50,704 nucleotides of DNA from Tepidimonas sp. UBA997 (GTDB taxonomy: Bacteria; Pseudomonadota; Gammaproteobacteria; Burkholderiales; Burkholderiaceae_C): NCBI GenBank assembly GCA_002291945.1, contig DBAZ01000010.1, positions 1-50,704 of the forward strand. Direction: 5' to 3'. The notes beneath the pieces were generated by a model. That model had not been told where the DNA came from, ran no database searches, and saw only the letters and a list, made by a program, of their open reading frames with translations. Both the position numbers and the translations under genes were made by a program. This document shows positions 33,226 to 42,376 of this stretch, one piece after another (position 1 is the stretch's first letter; every line of letters begins with the position of its first letter).

Positions 33226-34560
33226 TCAGTCGGCGCTGGCTTGAACGATGGTGGCGGCGGAGGCCAGCTTCTGGCGCATGTCCTGCGCGGCTTGCTCAAA
33301 GGCGGGGCGCAAGCGCTCAGCAATCGGCTCACTGCCGCCGCCTTCGCCGGTCAGCAGCAGCGGGTCGCGGTGTATGCCGTCGCGGCGGTATTCAAAGTGC
33401 AGGTGCGGGCCGGTGCAGGTGCCGGTGCAGCCGACCTGACCGATGTTGTCGCCTTGGCTCACGCGCTGGCCCTTGCGCACATCGATGCGGTGCAGGTGGG
33501 CATAGACGGTCGTGATGTTGTTGCGGTGCTCGATGAAGACCACGTTGCCAAAACCGCGTTGCCAGCCGGCAAATTGGACGCTGCCGTCACCCACGGTGCG
33601 CACGGGCGTGCCGGTGGGGGCTGGGAAGTCCACCCCCAAGTGCGGGCGCAAGCTGCCGTGTACCGGGTGGAAGCGCAGACCGAAACCGCTGCTGATGCGC
33701 GAGAAGGCGAGCGGCGAGGACAGGAAGGCGCGGCGGGTGCTTTCGCCATCAAAGGTGAAATAGGCACCCCGGTGATCGGGGGTTTCGAACCAGAGCACCT
33801 GATGCGATTTGCCCCGGTTGACGAATTCGGCACTCAGCAATCGACCGTAGCGCAGCAGCTCGCCATCGGCTTCGAGGGCTTCATAAACCACGTGGAAGGA
33901 GTCGCCGGGGCGCAGGTCGCGCCGGAAATCGATGCTGCCGGAAAACAGGTCGGCCAGTTGGGAGGCAATGCCGTCGGGCAGGCGGGCGGCGTCGGTGGCG
34001 GCGAACAGGGAGGAGCGGATGGTGCCGCTGCTCAAACGAATGGAGCGCGTGAACTCGCCTGCTTCGATGCGGGCACTCAAGGTGTCTCCATCACGCTGGA
34101 CCACCAAGCGGTTGAAGGTTTCCGAGGTGTCATGGGGCAGCCAGCGTGCCGTCAGGCGCACCAACCGCTGGTTGTCGTCAGTTTCAGCCAAGACCAGCTT
34201 GCCAGGGCGACCTCGGAGTAATTCAGCCGATGTCGGATTGCGACGCAGAAATTGCTGAGCCTCAGGGTCGTTCACCCCCAGTCGCGACAACAGGGTTTGC
34301 ACGGTATCGTCGCGGCGGGTGACGTCGCTGCGAAAGAGGATGAATGGGACGGGGGCGTCGAGCGCACTGGTCGTCGTCAGGGCGTTGTGGCTCACGCTTT
34401 CGACCAGTTGGCGCACGGGCATGTTGTCGATTTCGGCGTCGGCCGGGGCAACGCCAAATGCCGTGACGCCGGTGCCCAGCAACACCAGGCCAAGTGCCGA
34501 TATGACGCGCTTGGGGTTCCTTTGCAGGATGAGCTTGATCCGTTGTGCCAGTTCGTTCAT
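33226..34560 (-). CDS. M23-family peptidoglycan endopeptidase, membrane-anchored
   Basis: The 444-residue protein has an N-terminal membrane anchor or signal (about 18-42), a long middle region resembling opacity-associated/OapA-type N-terminal domains, and a C-terminal M23 (LytM) domain. The zinc motif is intact: HLGVDFPAPTGTPV near residue 310 and GPHLHFEYRRDG near 387. It should cut peptide cross-bridges in the periplasm, as do MepM-like enzymes. ATG at 34560 is used. It probably forms a unit with anmK. The gene is divergent from tyrS with 190 bp between. Confidence 0.9.
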   Translation of the reverse strand: MNELAQRIKLILQRNPKRVISALGLVLLGTGVTAFGVAPADAEIDNMPVRQLVESVSHNALTTTSALDAPVPFILFRSDVTRRDDTVQTLLSRLGVNDPEAQQFLRRNPTSAELLRGRPGKLVLAETDDNQRLVRLTARWLPHDTSETFNRLVVQRDGDTLSARIEAGEFTRSIRLSSGTIRSSLFAATDAARLPDGIASQLADLFSGSIDFRRDLRPGDSFHVVYEALEADGELLRYGRLLSAEFVNRGKSHQVLWFETPDHRGAYFTFDGESTRRAFLSSPLAFSRISSGFGLRFHPVHGSLRPHLGVDFPAPTGTPVRTVGDGSVQFAGWQRGFGNVVFIEHRNNITTVYAHLHRIDVRKGQRVSQGDNIGQVGCTGTCTGPHLHFEYRRDGIHRDPLLLTGEGGGSEPIAERLRPAFEQAAQDMRQKLASAATIVQASAD

Positions 34561-34643
34561 GCAGCAATAAGTCGGGGCCTATTGTGCGCAGAGTGTGCAC
34601 AATGGCGAGATTCGGAAGAAAGGCTGAAACCGTTTGCGGTCAA

Positions 34644-34677
34644 CACTTGCGTGAAGCACTCATGCAAAATGCAAGTG
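34644..34677. other. Inverted repeat upstream of tyrS
   Basis: CACTTGC (34644-34650) and GCAAGTG (34671-34677) form a perfect seven-pair stem with a 20-base spacer, midway between the divergent M23 and tyrS genes. A TATAAA (34710-34715) lies downstream and could be the tyrS -10, but its -35 is unclear. Role unknown; a regulator site is possible. Confidence 0.45.
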
Positions 34678-34750
34678 AAGGAACACTTTTTTGACCATCA
34701 ACTTCCTAGTATAAACCCGCCTCCTGAATCAGACAACCGTAGTAACCCTG

Positions 34751-36007
34751 ATGAATAAGCCAGAACTTGCCCAGCCAGTCGCACAATCTGAACTCAGCGA
34801 TACGGTTCAACACGCCTTGGCGGTGACGCGCCGTGGCTGCGAGGAGCTGATACCAGAGGCCGACTGGCTGAAGAAATTGCAGAAAAGCGAGGCCAGCGGT
34901 CAGCCCTTGCGCATCAAGCTGGGACTGGACCCGACCGCACCCGACATCCACATCGGGCACACGGTGGTGCTCAACAAGATGCGCCAGCTGCAGGACCTGG
35001 GGCACCATGTGATCTTCCTGATCGGCGACTTCACCAGCCTGATCGGCGACCCCTCGGGCCGCAACAGCACCCGCCCGCCGCTGACCCCCGAGCAGATCAA
35101 GGCCAACGCCGAGACCTATTACCGGCAGGCCAGCCTGGTGCTGGACCCGGCCAGAACCGAGATTCGCTACAACAGCGAATGGAGCCTGCCGCTGGGCTCG
35201 ATGGGCATGATCCAGTTGGCGGCCAAGTACACCGTGGCGCGCATGATGGAGCGCAACGACTTCCACGACCGTTTCAAGGCCGGCTCGCCGATCAGCGTGC
35301 ACGAATTCCTGTACCCGCTGATGCAGGGCTACGACTCGGTGGCGCTCCAGAGCGACCTCGAACTGGGCGGCACCGACCAGAAGTTCAACCTGCTGATGGG
35401 GCGCCACCTGCAGGCCGAGTACGGGCAGGAGCCGCAGTGCATCCTGACCATGCCGCTGCTCGAAGGCCTGGACGGCGTCGAGAAGATGTCCAAGTCCAAG
35501 AACAACTACATCGGCATCACCGAAGCGCCCAACACCATGTTTGCCAAGGTGCTGAGCATTTCCGATATGCTCATGTGGCGCTGGTACACCTTGTTGTCGT
35601 TCAAGTCGGAGGCTGAGATCGAGGCCCTGAAGGCAGCGGTGGCGCAAGGCGCGAACCCAAAGGACGCCAAGGTGGCGCTGGCCAAGGAGATCACCACCCG
35701 CTTTCACAGCGCGGCGGCGGCGGATGCGGCCGAGCAGGACTTCATCAACCGCAGCCAAGGCGGTGTGCCGGACGAGATCCCCGAGGTGGCCCTAGCCTTG
35801 GGCGACGGGGCCGCGCCACTGGGCATCGGGGCGTTACTCAAGCAGGCCCATCTGGCACCATCGACCAGCGAGGCGAACCGCCTGATCGATGGGGGCGGCG
35901 TGCGTGTCGATGGCTCCACGGTGAGCGACAAGGGCCTGAAACTGCCTGCAGGCACCTATGTGGTGCAGGTGGGCAAGCGCAAGTTTGCTCGCGTTACCTT
36001 GGGCTGA
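34751..36007 (+). CDS. tyrS: Tyrosyl-tRNA synthetase
   Basis: TyrRS charges tRNA-Tyr. The 418-residue product has the class I motifs DIHIGH near residue 74 and KMSKSKNNY near 246, and a C-terminal S4-like RNA-binding domain (GGGVRVDGSTVSDKG, about 378-392). The length and an N-terminus of about 50 residues before the catalytic core are typical of the TyrZ-like type found in betaproteobacteria. ATG at 34751 is the first plausible start. dtd follows about 55 bases later. Confidence 0.97.
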   Translation: MNKPELAQPVAQSELSDTVQHALAVTRRGCEELIPEADWLKKLQKSEASGQPLRIKLGLDPTAPDIHIGHTVVLNKMRQLQDLGHHVIFLIGDFTSLIGDPSGRNSTRPPLTPEQIKANAETYYRQASLVLDPARTEIRYNSEWSLPLGSMGMIQLAAKYTVARMMERNDFHDRFKAGSPISVHEFLYPLMQGYDSVALQSDLELGGTDQKFNLLMGRHLQAEYGQEPQCILTMPLLEGLDGVEKMSKSKNNYIGITEAPNTMFAKVLSISDMLMWRWYTLLSFKSEAEIEALKAAVAQGANPKDAKVALAKEITTRFHSAAAADAAEQDFINRSQGGVPDEIPEVALALGDGAAPLGIGALLKQAHLAPSTSEANRLIDGGGVRVDGSTVSDKGLKLPAGTYVVQVGKRKFARVTLG

Positions 36008-36063
36008 GCGCCCATGTGCTGTGGCATGTCGAGGTGTATCTCCCGAGCCATCGAGGGCTAGCA

Positions 36064-36510
36064 ATGCAAGCGGTGTTGCAGCGGGTGCGTGAGGCCCGGG
36101 TCGAGGTGGGCGGCGCGGTGATCGGGCGGATCGGCCAGGGTCTGCTGGTGTTGCTGTGCGCCGAGCAGGGCGATACCGATGCCGTGGCCGACCGCATGTT
36201 GACCAAAATCCTCAAGCTGCGCATCTTCGCCGACGCTGCGGGCAAGATGAACCGCAGCGTGCAGGACGTGGGCGGCGGTTTGCTGGTGGTGAGCCAGTTC
36301 ACGCTGGCGGCCGATGTGTCGGGGGGCAACCGGCCCAGCTTCAGCGGCGCGGCGGTGCCCGAGGAAGGTCGCCGCCTGTACGATTACTTTGTGGCCCAAG
36401 CCTGCGCGGCGCATCCCGTGGTGCAGGCGGGCCAGTTTGCCGCCGACATGCAGGTGCATCTGGTCAACGACGGCCCGGTCACGATCCCGCTAGCGATGTC
36501 GGCGGTATGA
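36064..36510 (+). CDS. dtd: D-aminoacyl-tRNA deacylase
   Basis: DTD removes D-amino acids, especially D-Tyr, from mischarged tRNA, so its place after tyrS makes sense. The 148-residue product shows MQAVLQRVREARVEVGG, the active-site SQFTLAADVSGGNRPSF (about 80-96) and the C-terminal NDGPVTIPL, both signature motifs of the family. ATG at 36064 is used. Its stop overlaps the start of the downstream Fe-S protein gene (ATGA at 36507-36510). Confidence 0.96.
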   Translation: MQAVLQRVREARVEVGGAVIGRIGQGLLVLLCAEQGDTDAVADRMLTKILKLRIFADAAGKMNRSVQDVGGGLLVVSQFTLAADVSGGNRPSFSGAAVPEEGRRLYDYFVAQACAAHPVVQAGQFAADMQVHLVNDGPVTIPLAMSAV

Positions 36511-37274
36511 GTGACCCGTTTGCTCCTTTGATCGAGCGGGGTCTGACCCTGCATGCGGTGCTGGATCTGGCGACCCTGCCTGTGGATGTTCGTGCCTCGC
36601 TGGGCCTGAATGCTGACGAGCCGACGCGGTACCGGCAACTGATCGTGCTTGGGCACCAGGGCCGCGCCTTCTGGGCCGCGCTGCAGCGGCGTGGCCTGCA
36701 CGGCAGCGACCCGGTGGACGCCTTTGTGGCCGAGTGCGTGCGCGACTGGCTGAACGGCCCGCTGGCAGGCCACGCCTGGGCGTTGCTGTTTCCGGGGGTG
36801 CGACACGTGGGGCTGCAGCGCCTGGGCGAACTCGCGGGCTGGCACCACGCAGCGCCGTTTCGGGTCGGGGTGGATGCCCAATGGGGCAGTTGGTTCGCCT
36901 ACCGGGCGGTGCTGCTGGCCGATACGGCACTGCCGCTGACGCCGCAGCGTGCTCTGCCGTCGCCTTGCCTGTCGTGCCACGAACAACCCTGCGTGACGGC
37001 ATGCCCTGCGGCGGCGCTGGATCGGATACCGACGGCAGGCACGCCGCAAGGCCAAGGCGAGGGATTTCGCCTGCTGGCCTGCATGGCGTACCGCCTCCAG
37101 CCTGGCTCAGCCTGCCAGGACCGTTGCTTGGCGCGCAACGCCTGCCGGGTCGGTGAGGCGCACCGCTACACCGAAGCGCAAACGGCCTACCACTACTTGC
37201 AGTCCCTGCCCGCCATTCGGGTCTATCTGCGCCGCATGACGCAAGCTGTGACGCAAGCTACGCCGGACGGATAA
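36507..37274 (+). CDS. Ferredoxin-like Fe-S protein of unknown function
   Basis: The 255-residue soluble protein has a cysteine block CLSCHEQPCVTACPAAAL (about residues 153-170), a ferredoxin-like cluster pattern. A second group, CMAYRLQPGSACQDRCLARNACRVG, follows at about residues 190-215. Together they could hold one or two 4Fe-4S clusters. The N-terminal half is unfamiliar but recalls the region before the clusters in QueG-type proteins; the cobalamin domain and QueG length are lacking. It is coupled to dtd by a four-base overlap, and dbpA starts seven bases after it. Function is unknown. Confidence 0.8.
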   Translation: MSDPFAPLIERGLTLHAVLDLATLPVDVRASLGLNADEPTRYRQLIVLGHQGRAFWAALQRRGLHGSDPVDAFVAECVRDWLNGPLAGHAWALLFPGVRHVGLQRLGELAGWHHAAPFRVGVDAQWGSWFAYRAVLLADTALPLTPQRALPSPCLSCHEQPCVTACPAAALDRIPTAGTPQGQGEGFRLLACMAYRLQPGSACQDRCLARNACRVGEAHRYTEAQTAYHYLQSLPAIRVYLRRMTQAVTQATPDG

Positions 37275-37281
37275 TCGCCCG

Positions 37282-38682
<1,401 letters not shown>

Positions 38683-38706
38683 ACCATCTCGGATGAACGG
38701 GTGTTA

Positions 38707-39159
38707 TCAGTAAGGATTCGGCAGGCCCAGCCCAGCCAGGATTTCGATTTCGCGGGCTTCCATGTCTTCGGCCTCTGCCTGGCTGGTTTCGTGATCCCAG
38801 CCTTGGGCGTGCAGTGCCCCATGCACCAGCAGGTGGGCGTAGTGCTGTTGCAGGGTTTTGCCCTGTTCGGCGGCTTCGCGGGCCACCACCGGGGCGCACA
38901 GCACCAGGTCGGCCATCACCACCGGCGTTTGCGCGTAGTCGAAGGTCAGCACGTTGGTGGCGTAGTCCTTGTGGCGGTAGTCGCGGTTCAGCGCCCGGCC
39001 TTCTTCGGCATCCACGATGCGCACGGTGAATTCGCCGTCGGCGTCGAGCGCGTGGCGCAGCCAGCGGGCCACTTGGTGGCGGGGCAGGGCGGCGCGGTGC
39101 GCTGCAGCGTCCGACAGTTGGGAAAACTGCAGCGACAGGGTGAGTTGGGGCAGGCTCAT
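38707..39159 (-). CDS. ybeY: Endoribonuclease YbeY
   Basis: YbeY is a metal-dependent RNase in 16S rRNA maturation and ribosome quality control. The 150-residue product has the zinc motif HLLVHGALHAQGWDHE (about 116-131; H-x3-H-x5-H pattern), and the NRDYRHKDYATNVLTF segment near 62. Both are hallmarks. ATG at 39159 gives the family start. Its start overlaps the stop of the phosphoesterase gene (39156-39159), and it forms an operon with that gene and phoH. It converges with dbpA with 24 bases between. Confidence 0.95.
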   Translation of the reverse strand: MSLPQLTLSLQFSQLSDAAAHRAALPRHQVARWLRHALDADGEFTVRIVDAEEGRALNRDYRHKDYATNVLTFDYAQTPVVMADLVLCAPVVAREAAEQGKTLQQHYAHLLVHGALHAQGWDHETSQAEAEDMEAREIEILAGLGLPNPY

Positions 39160-40031
39160 GAGGGGGCGCCGGGCATGCGGCCGCTGCGCAGGGCGTGCGC
39201 CCAGTCCGGGCACCCGTTCTGTTCAGCCAGCCGGGCCATGGATTCAGGGTTGTAGGGCACGTTGCGCAACGCCACCGTCCAGCGGCCGCCTGTGGTGGCT
39301 TGGCTGGCGATGGCGTAGCGGGCATCGGGGCTGCCGTTTTCCACCCGGTGGTAGCGGGAGGCGGGGTAGGGGGTGTCGTCGTCGAAGGCGGGCAGGCCCA
39401 CGCTACCGGGGTTGAGCAGTTGCAGTGCCGGGGCACCGTGGCGGGGTAGGCCGAGTGCGCGGGGCAAGTGGGAGTGGCCACATACCAGCAGGGTGATGTG
39501 ATCGGGGATGCGTTGGGCCAGCCGCGCCTGGAGCTCGTCGATGGAGGCGATCCGCATGTGTTCGCCGTGCGGGGTGTCGAGCAGGTATTCCGTGTCGTGG
39601 CGCGGGCTGCCGTGGCACAGGGCCACTTCCGGCCCCAGCAGGTCGGGCCGCCAGCGGCCTTCGAGCAAGTCGGGCCGGGTCGGGTGGGGTAGCGCACGCA
39701 CCCAGGCCAGCGCGTTGTCGTCCATCTCCAGGGCGGCGAGATGGTCGCTGTCTGTGGGGTTCAAGACACGGGCCGGTTGCGCGAGTTGCTCGACGGCGGC
39801 CAGCAACTGCCGTTCATGGTTGCCAGCGATGTGCAGCCAGGGGGTCGGGTTGTCGTTGCACAGGCTCTGCTGTATCAGCCAGTGGGCGGTGTCGCGGGCG
39901 AGTAGTGGCCCGCTCAAGGCATCACCCAGGTTGACCACCGCTTGTACCCCTACGCGGGCGATGTCCAGCGCCACGGCTTGCAGGGCGGGCAGGTTGCCGT
40001 GGATGTCAGAGACGAAGGCGATGGAGCGCAT
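39156..40031 (-). CDS. Calcineurin-like metallophosphoesterase (YfcE-like)
   Basis: The 291-residue cytoplasmic protein has the phosphoesterase motifs in order: FVSDIHGNLPAL near residue 10, NLGDALSGP near 37, AGNHERQ near 68, CHGSPRHDTE near 125 and VCGHSHLPRAL near 180. All metal ligands are visible. It resembles the YfcE/MJ0936 phosphodiesterase group, but substrate is unknown. It lies between phoH and ybeY, which are usually adjacent in related genomes. It overlaps ybeY by four bases and follows phoH by 22. Confidence 0.88.
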   Translation of the reverse strand: MRSIAFVSDIHGNLPALQAVALDIARVGVQAVVNLGDALSGPLLARDTAHWLIQQSLCNDNPTPWLHIAGNHERQLLAAVEQLAQPARVLNPTDSDHLAALEMDDNALAWVRALPHPTRPDLLEGRWRPDLLGPEVALCHGSPRHDTEYLLDTPHGEHMRIASIDELQARLAQRIPDHITLLVCGHSHLPRALGLPRHGAPALQLLNPGSVGLPAFDDDTPYPASRYHRVENGSPDARYAIASQATTGGRWTVALRNVPYNPESMARLAEQNGCPDWAHALRSGRMPGAPS

Positions 40032-40053
40032 GGGGTCGTCGTGACTCGGTGTT

Positions 40054-41007
40054 TCAGCTCGCACCATTGTCGGACAGGGCGCCGCGCGCGTCGTACGCAT
40101 CCACGATGCGGGCCACCAGAGGGTGGCGCACCACGTCGGCGCTGGTCAGGCGATCGAAGGCGATGCCCTTGACGCGTTTGAGCACCCGCTCGGCGTCGAT
40201 CAGGCCGCTCAACTGCGTGCGCGGCAGGTCGATCTGGCTCACGTCGCCCGTCACCACCGCCTTGCTGCCGAAGCCGATGCGGGTCAGGAACATCTTCATC
40301 TGCTCGGGCGTGGTGTTTTGTGCCTCGTCGAGGATGACGAAGGCGTGGTTGAGCGTGCGCCCGCGCATGAAGGCCAACGGCGCGATCTCGATCTGCTGGC
40401 GCTCGAAGGCTTTTTGCACCTTGTCGAAGCCCATCAGGTCGTACAGCGCGTCGTACAGCGGGCGCAGGTAGGGATCGACCTTCTGGGTCAGGTCGCCGGG
40501 CAGAAAACCGAGCCGTTCCCCGGCTTCCACCGCCGGGCGGGTGAGGACGATGCGCTGCACCGCGCTGCGCTCGAGCGCATCGACCGCACAGGCGACGGCG
40601 AGGTAGGTCTTGCCGGTGCCTGCCGGGCCGATGCCGAAGGTGATGTCGTGCGTGGCCATGTGGGCCAGATAGCGCTTCTGGTTGGCGGTGCGGCCTTGCA
40701 CCTCGCCGCGCCGGGTTTGCATGGCCACCGCATCCACACCATCATCGGGCAGGGCGGTGTCGCCGCTGAGCATGAGCTGCACCTGCTCGGCGGCAATGGG
40801 GGTGCGGGCCATTTCGTACAGCGCCTGGATCACTTCCAGCGCCTGCTGGGCTTTGGCCTTGGGGCCTTCGACGCGGAACTGCTCGAAGCGGTGCGCGACC
40901 TTGACCTGCAGCGCGGCTTCGATGCTGCGGATGTGCGCGTCCATGGGGCCGCACAGGTGCGCCATGCGCACATTGTCGGGCGGGGAGAAGGTGTGGCGAA
41001 GAATCAA
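40054..41007 (-). CDS. phoH: PhoH-family ATPase
   Basis: PhoH-like proteins are ATP-binding, possibly helicase-like partners of YbeY in RNA metabolism. The 317-residue product has Walker A GPAGTGKTYLA near residue 137, RPAVEAGERLGFLPGD near 165 and Walker B region FVILDEAQNTTPEQMKMFLTR near 230. The start is uncertain. I prefer TTG at 41007 because the resulting ILRHTFSPPDN start matches betaproteobacterial homologues; ATG at 40965 is 14 codons shorter. The frame stays open further, but it then runs antisense through ruvA. It is divergent from ruvA with 30 bases between. Confidence 0.93.
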   Translation of the reverse strand: MILRHTFSPPDNVRMAHLCGPMDAHIRSIEAALQVKVAHRFEQFRVEGPKAKAQQALEVIQALYEMARTPIAAEQVQLMLSGDTALPDDGVDAVAMQTRRGEVQGRTANQKRYLAHMATHDITFGIGPAGTGKTYLAVACAVDALERSAVQRIVLTRPAVEAGERLGFLPGDLTQKVDPYLRPLYDALYDLMGFDKVQKAFERQQIEIAPLAFMRGRTLNHAFVILDEAQNTTPEQMKMFLTRIGFGSKAVVTGDVSQIDLPRTQLSGLIDAERVLKRVKGIAFDRLTSADVVRHPLVARIVDAYDARGALSDNGAS

Positions 41008-41037
41008 ACCGATAATCCGAAGAAAAGGAAAACCCCA

Positions 41038-41616
41038 ATGATAGGCAAGTTGACCGGCACGCTGCTGGAAAAAACCCCCCCGCAAATCCTGCTCGACTGC
41101 CACGGCGTGGGCTACGAGGTGGATGTGCCCATGAGCACGTTCTACCACCTGCCCGCCAGCGGCGAAAAAGTGGCGCTGCTGACGCACTTCGTGGTGCGCG
41201 AGGACGCGCAGATTCTGTATGGTTTTGCCACCGCTGCGGAGCGGGAGGCGTTTCGGCAATTGATCAAGATCACCGGTGTGGGGCCGCGCACGGCGCTGGC
41301 CATTTTGTCGGGCATGAGCGTGCAAGACTTGGCGAGCGCCGTGACGGCGCAAGAGGTGGGTCGGCTGGTGAAGGTGCCCGGCATCGGCAAGAAGACGGCT
41401 GAACGCCTGCTGCTGGAACTCAAAGGCAAGATCGGCGACGATCTGGGGCCGGTGGTGGGCACGGTGTTGCAGGGCGCTGCGCATGGCGACATTCAACAAG
41501 CCCTGCTGGCGCTGGGCTACAACGACAAAGAAGCCGCTGCGGCACTCAAGGCCCTGCCAGCCGACGTCGGCGTGAGTGAAGGCATCAAACTGGCGCTCAA
41601 GGCGCTGGCGAAGTAA
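41038..41616 (+). CDS. ruvA: Holliday junction branch migration protein RuvA
   Basis: RuvA binds Holliday junctions and loads RuvB. The 192-residue product has the canonical start MIGKLTGTLLEKTPPQILLDCHGVGYEV (OB fold), the helix-hairpin-helix ITGVGPRTALAILSG (about 78-92) and VPGIGKKTAERLLLELKGKI (about 112-131), and a C-terminal RuvB-binding domain. ATG at 41038 follows AAGGA (41025-41029). It is separated from ruvB by a toxin-like gene pair. Confidence 0.97.
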   Translation: MIGKLTGTLLEKTPPQILLDCHGVGYEVDVPMSTFYHLPASGEKVALLTHFVVREDAQILYGFATAAEREAFRQLIKITGVGPRTALAILSGMSVQDLASAVTAQEVGRLVKVPGIGKKTAERLLLELKGKIGDDLGPVVGTVLQGAAHGDIQQALLALGYNDKEAAAALKALPADVGVSEGIKLALKALAK

Positions 41617-41633
41617 GGGCAGCGGAAGCTCGC

Positions 41634-42155
41634 ATGAAGCAAGAGAGCAAGGTCATCATCATTGCGGGCCCCAACGGCGCGGGTAAAACCACCTTTGCCC
41701 GAGAGTTTCTTCCCAACGAGGCGGCGTGCCCGGTGTTTGTGAATGCTGACCTCATTGCTGCGGGGCTGGCACCGTTCGCTCCGGAAACGGCATCGATGCA
41801 GGCAGGGCGGTTGATGCTCAATGAACTCGAGCGCCGTTTCGTCGCAAACCAGAGCTTTGCCTTTGAAACCACGCTGTCTGGCAAGGGTTATTTGAGACAC
41901 ATTCAGCGTTGGCAAGCCGCTGGCTACCGTGTCGAATTGGTATTCCTCAAGTTGCGCACGGTTCAGGAGGCTTGGGCGAGGGTGGCGCAGCGTGTGCGCC
42001 AAGGAGGGCACGATATACCTGCTGAGGTTATTCAGCGCCGCTTTCACCTCGGCTTGGAAAATTTCACCCGTCACTATGCACCCAAGGTGGATGCATGGGT
42101 GTTCTACGACAACTCGGGCGAAACGCCACAACTGATCGACTGGAGTGAGCGATGA
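41634..42155 (+). CDS. Zeta-toxin-family kinase
   Basis: The 173-residue P-loop protein has Walker A AGPNGAGKTTFA near residue 12, NADLIAAGL near 37, the substrate segment FETTLSGKGYLRHI near 78 and an Arg-rich RVAQRVRQGGHDIPAEVIQRRF (about 116-137). These match the zeta/PezT-like family, which phosphorylates UDP-N-acetylglucosamine and blocks wall synthesis, though some members act otherwise. It has all key motifs, so looks functional. It lies 17 bases after ruvA and overlaps the small gene after it by four bases. GC content appears lower than its neighbours, suggesting transfer. Confidence 0.88.
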   Translation: MKQESKVIIIAGPNGAGKTTFAREFLPNEAACPVFVNADLIAAGLAPFAPETASMQAGRLMLNELERRFVANQSFAFETTLSGKGYLRHIQRWQAAGYRVELVFLKLRTVQEAWARVAQRVRQGGHDIPAEVIQRRFHLGLENFTRHYAPKVDAWVFYDNSGETPQLIDWSER

Positions 42156-42376
42156 CAACCGTCAAACCGATTGAAACTGCACAGACCCGTGATTTGCCGG
42201 GGTCATGGCTGGCCGTGCAACGGGCAGCTCGACGAGCGCGCGAAGTGGCTGCTCAAACCGGCACGGCGCTGGTCGTGGAGCGCAACGGCGTGCTGGAGCA
42301 CATTTACCCTGCTGCACCGTTGTCGAATTTCACCAATATGCAAGATTCCCGGCGTGCTGATGAAAAATCGACATGA
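42152..42376 (+). CDS. Small protein, putative antitoxin of the zeta-like kinase
   Basis: The 74-residue protein has a helical AVQRAARRAREVAAQTGTALVVERNG (about 22-47) that resembles small proteins often found next to zeta-type kinases. It overlaps the kinase gene at its 5' end (ATGA, 42152-42155) and ruvB at its 3' end (ATGA, 42373-42376), so all three are translationally coupled. Antitoxin function is inferred from position and size. It does not resemble classical epsilon or PezA antitoxins; no helix-turn-helix is seen. Confidence 0.7.
   Translation: MTTVKPIETAQTRDLPGSWLAVQRAARRAREVAAQTGTALVVERNGVLEHIYPAAPLSNFTNMQDSRRADEKST

Noticed and set aside
41008..41499. Upstream extension of phoH
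   Set aside because: It runs antisense through ruvA and does not resemble PhoH.
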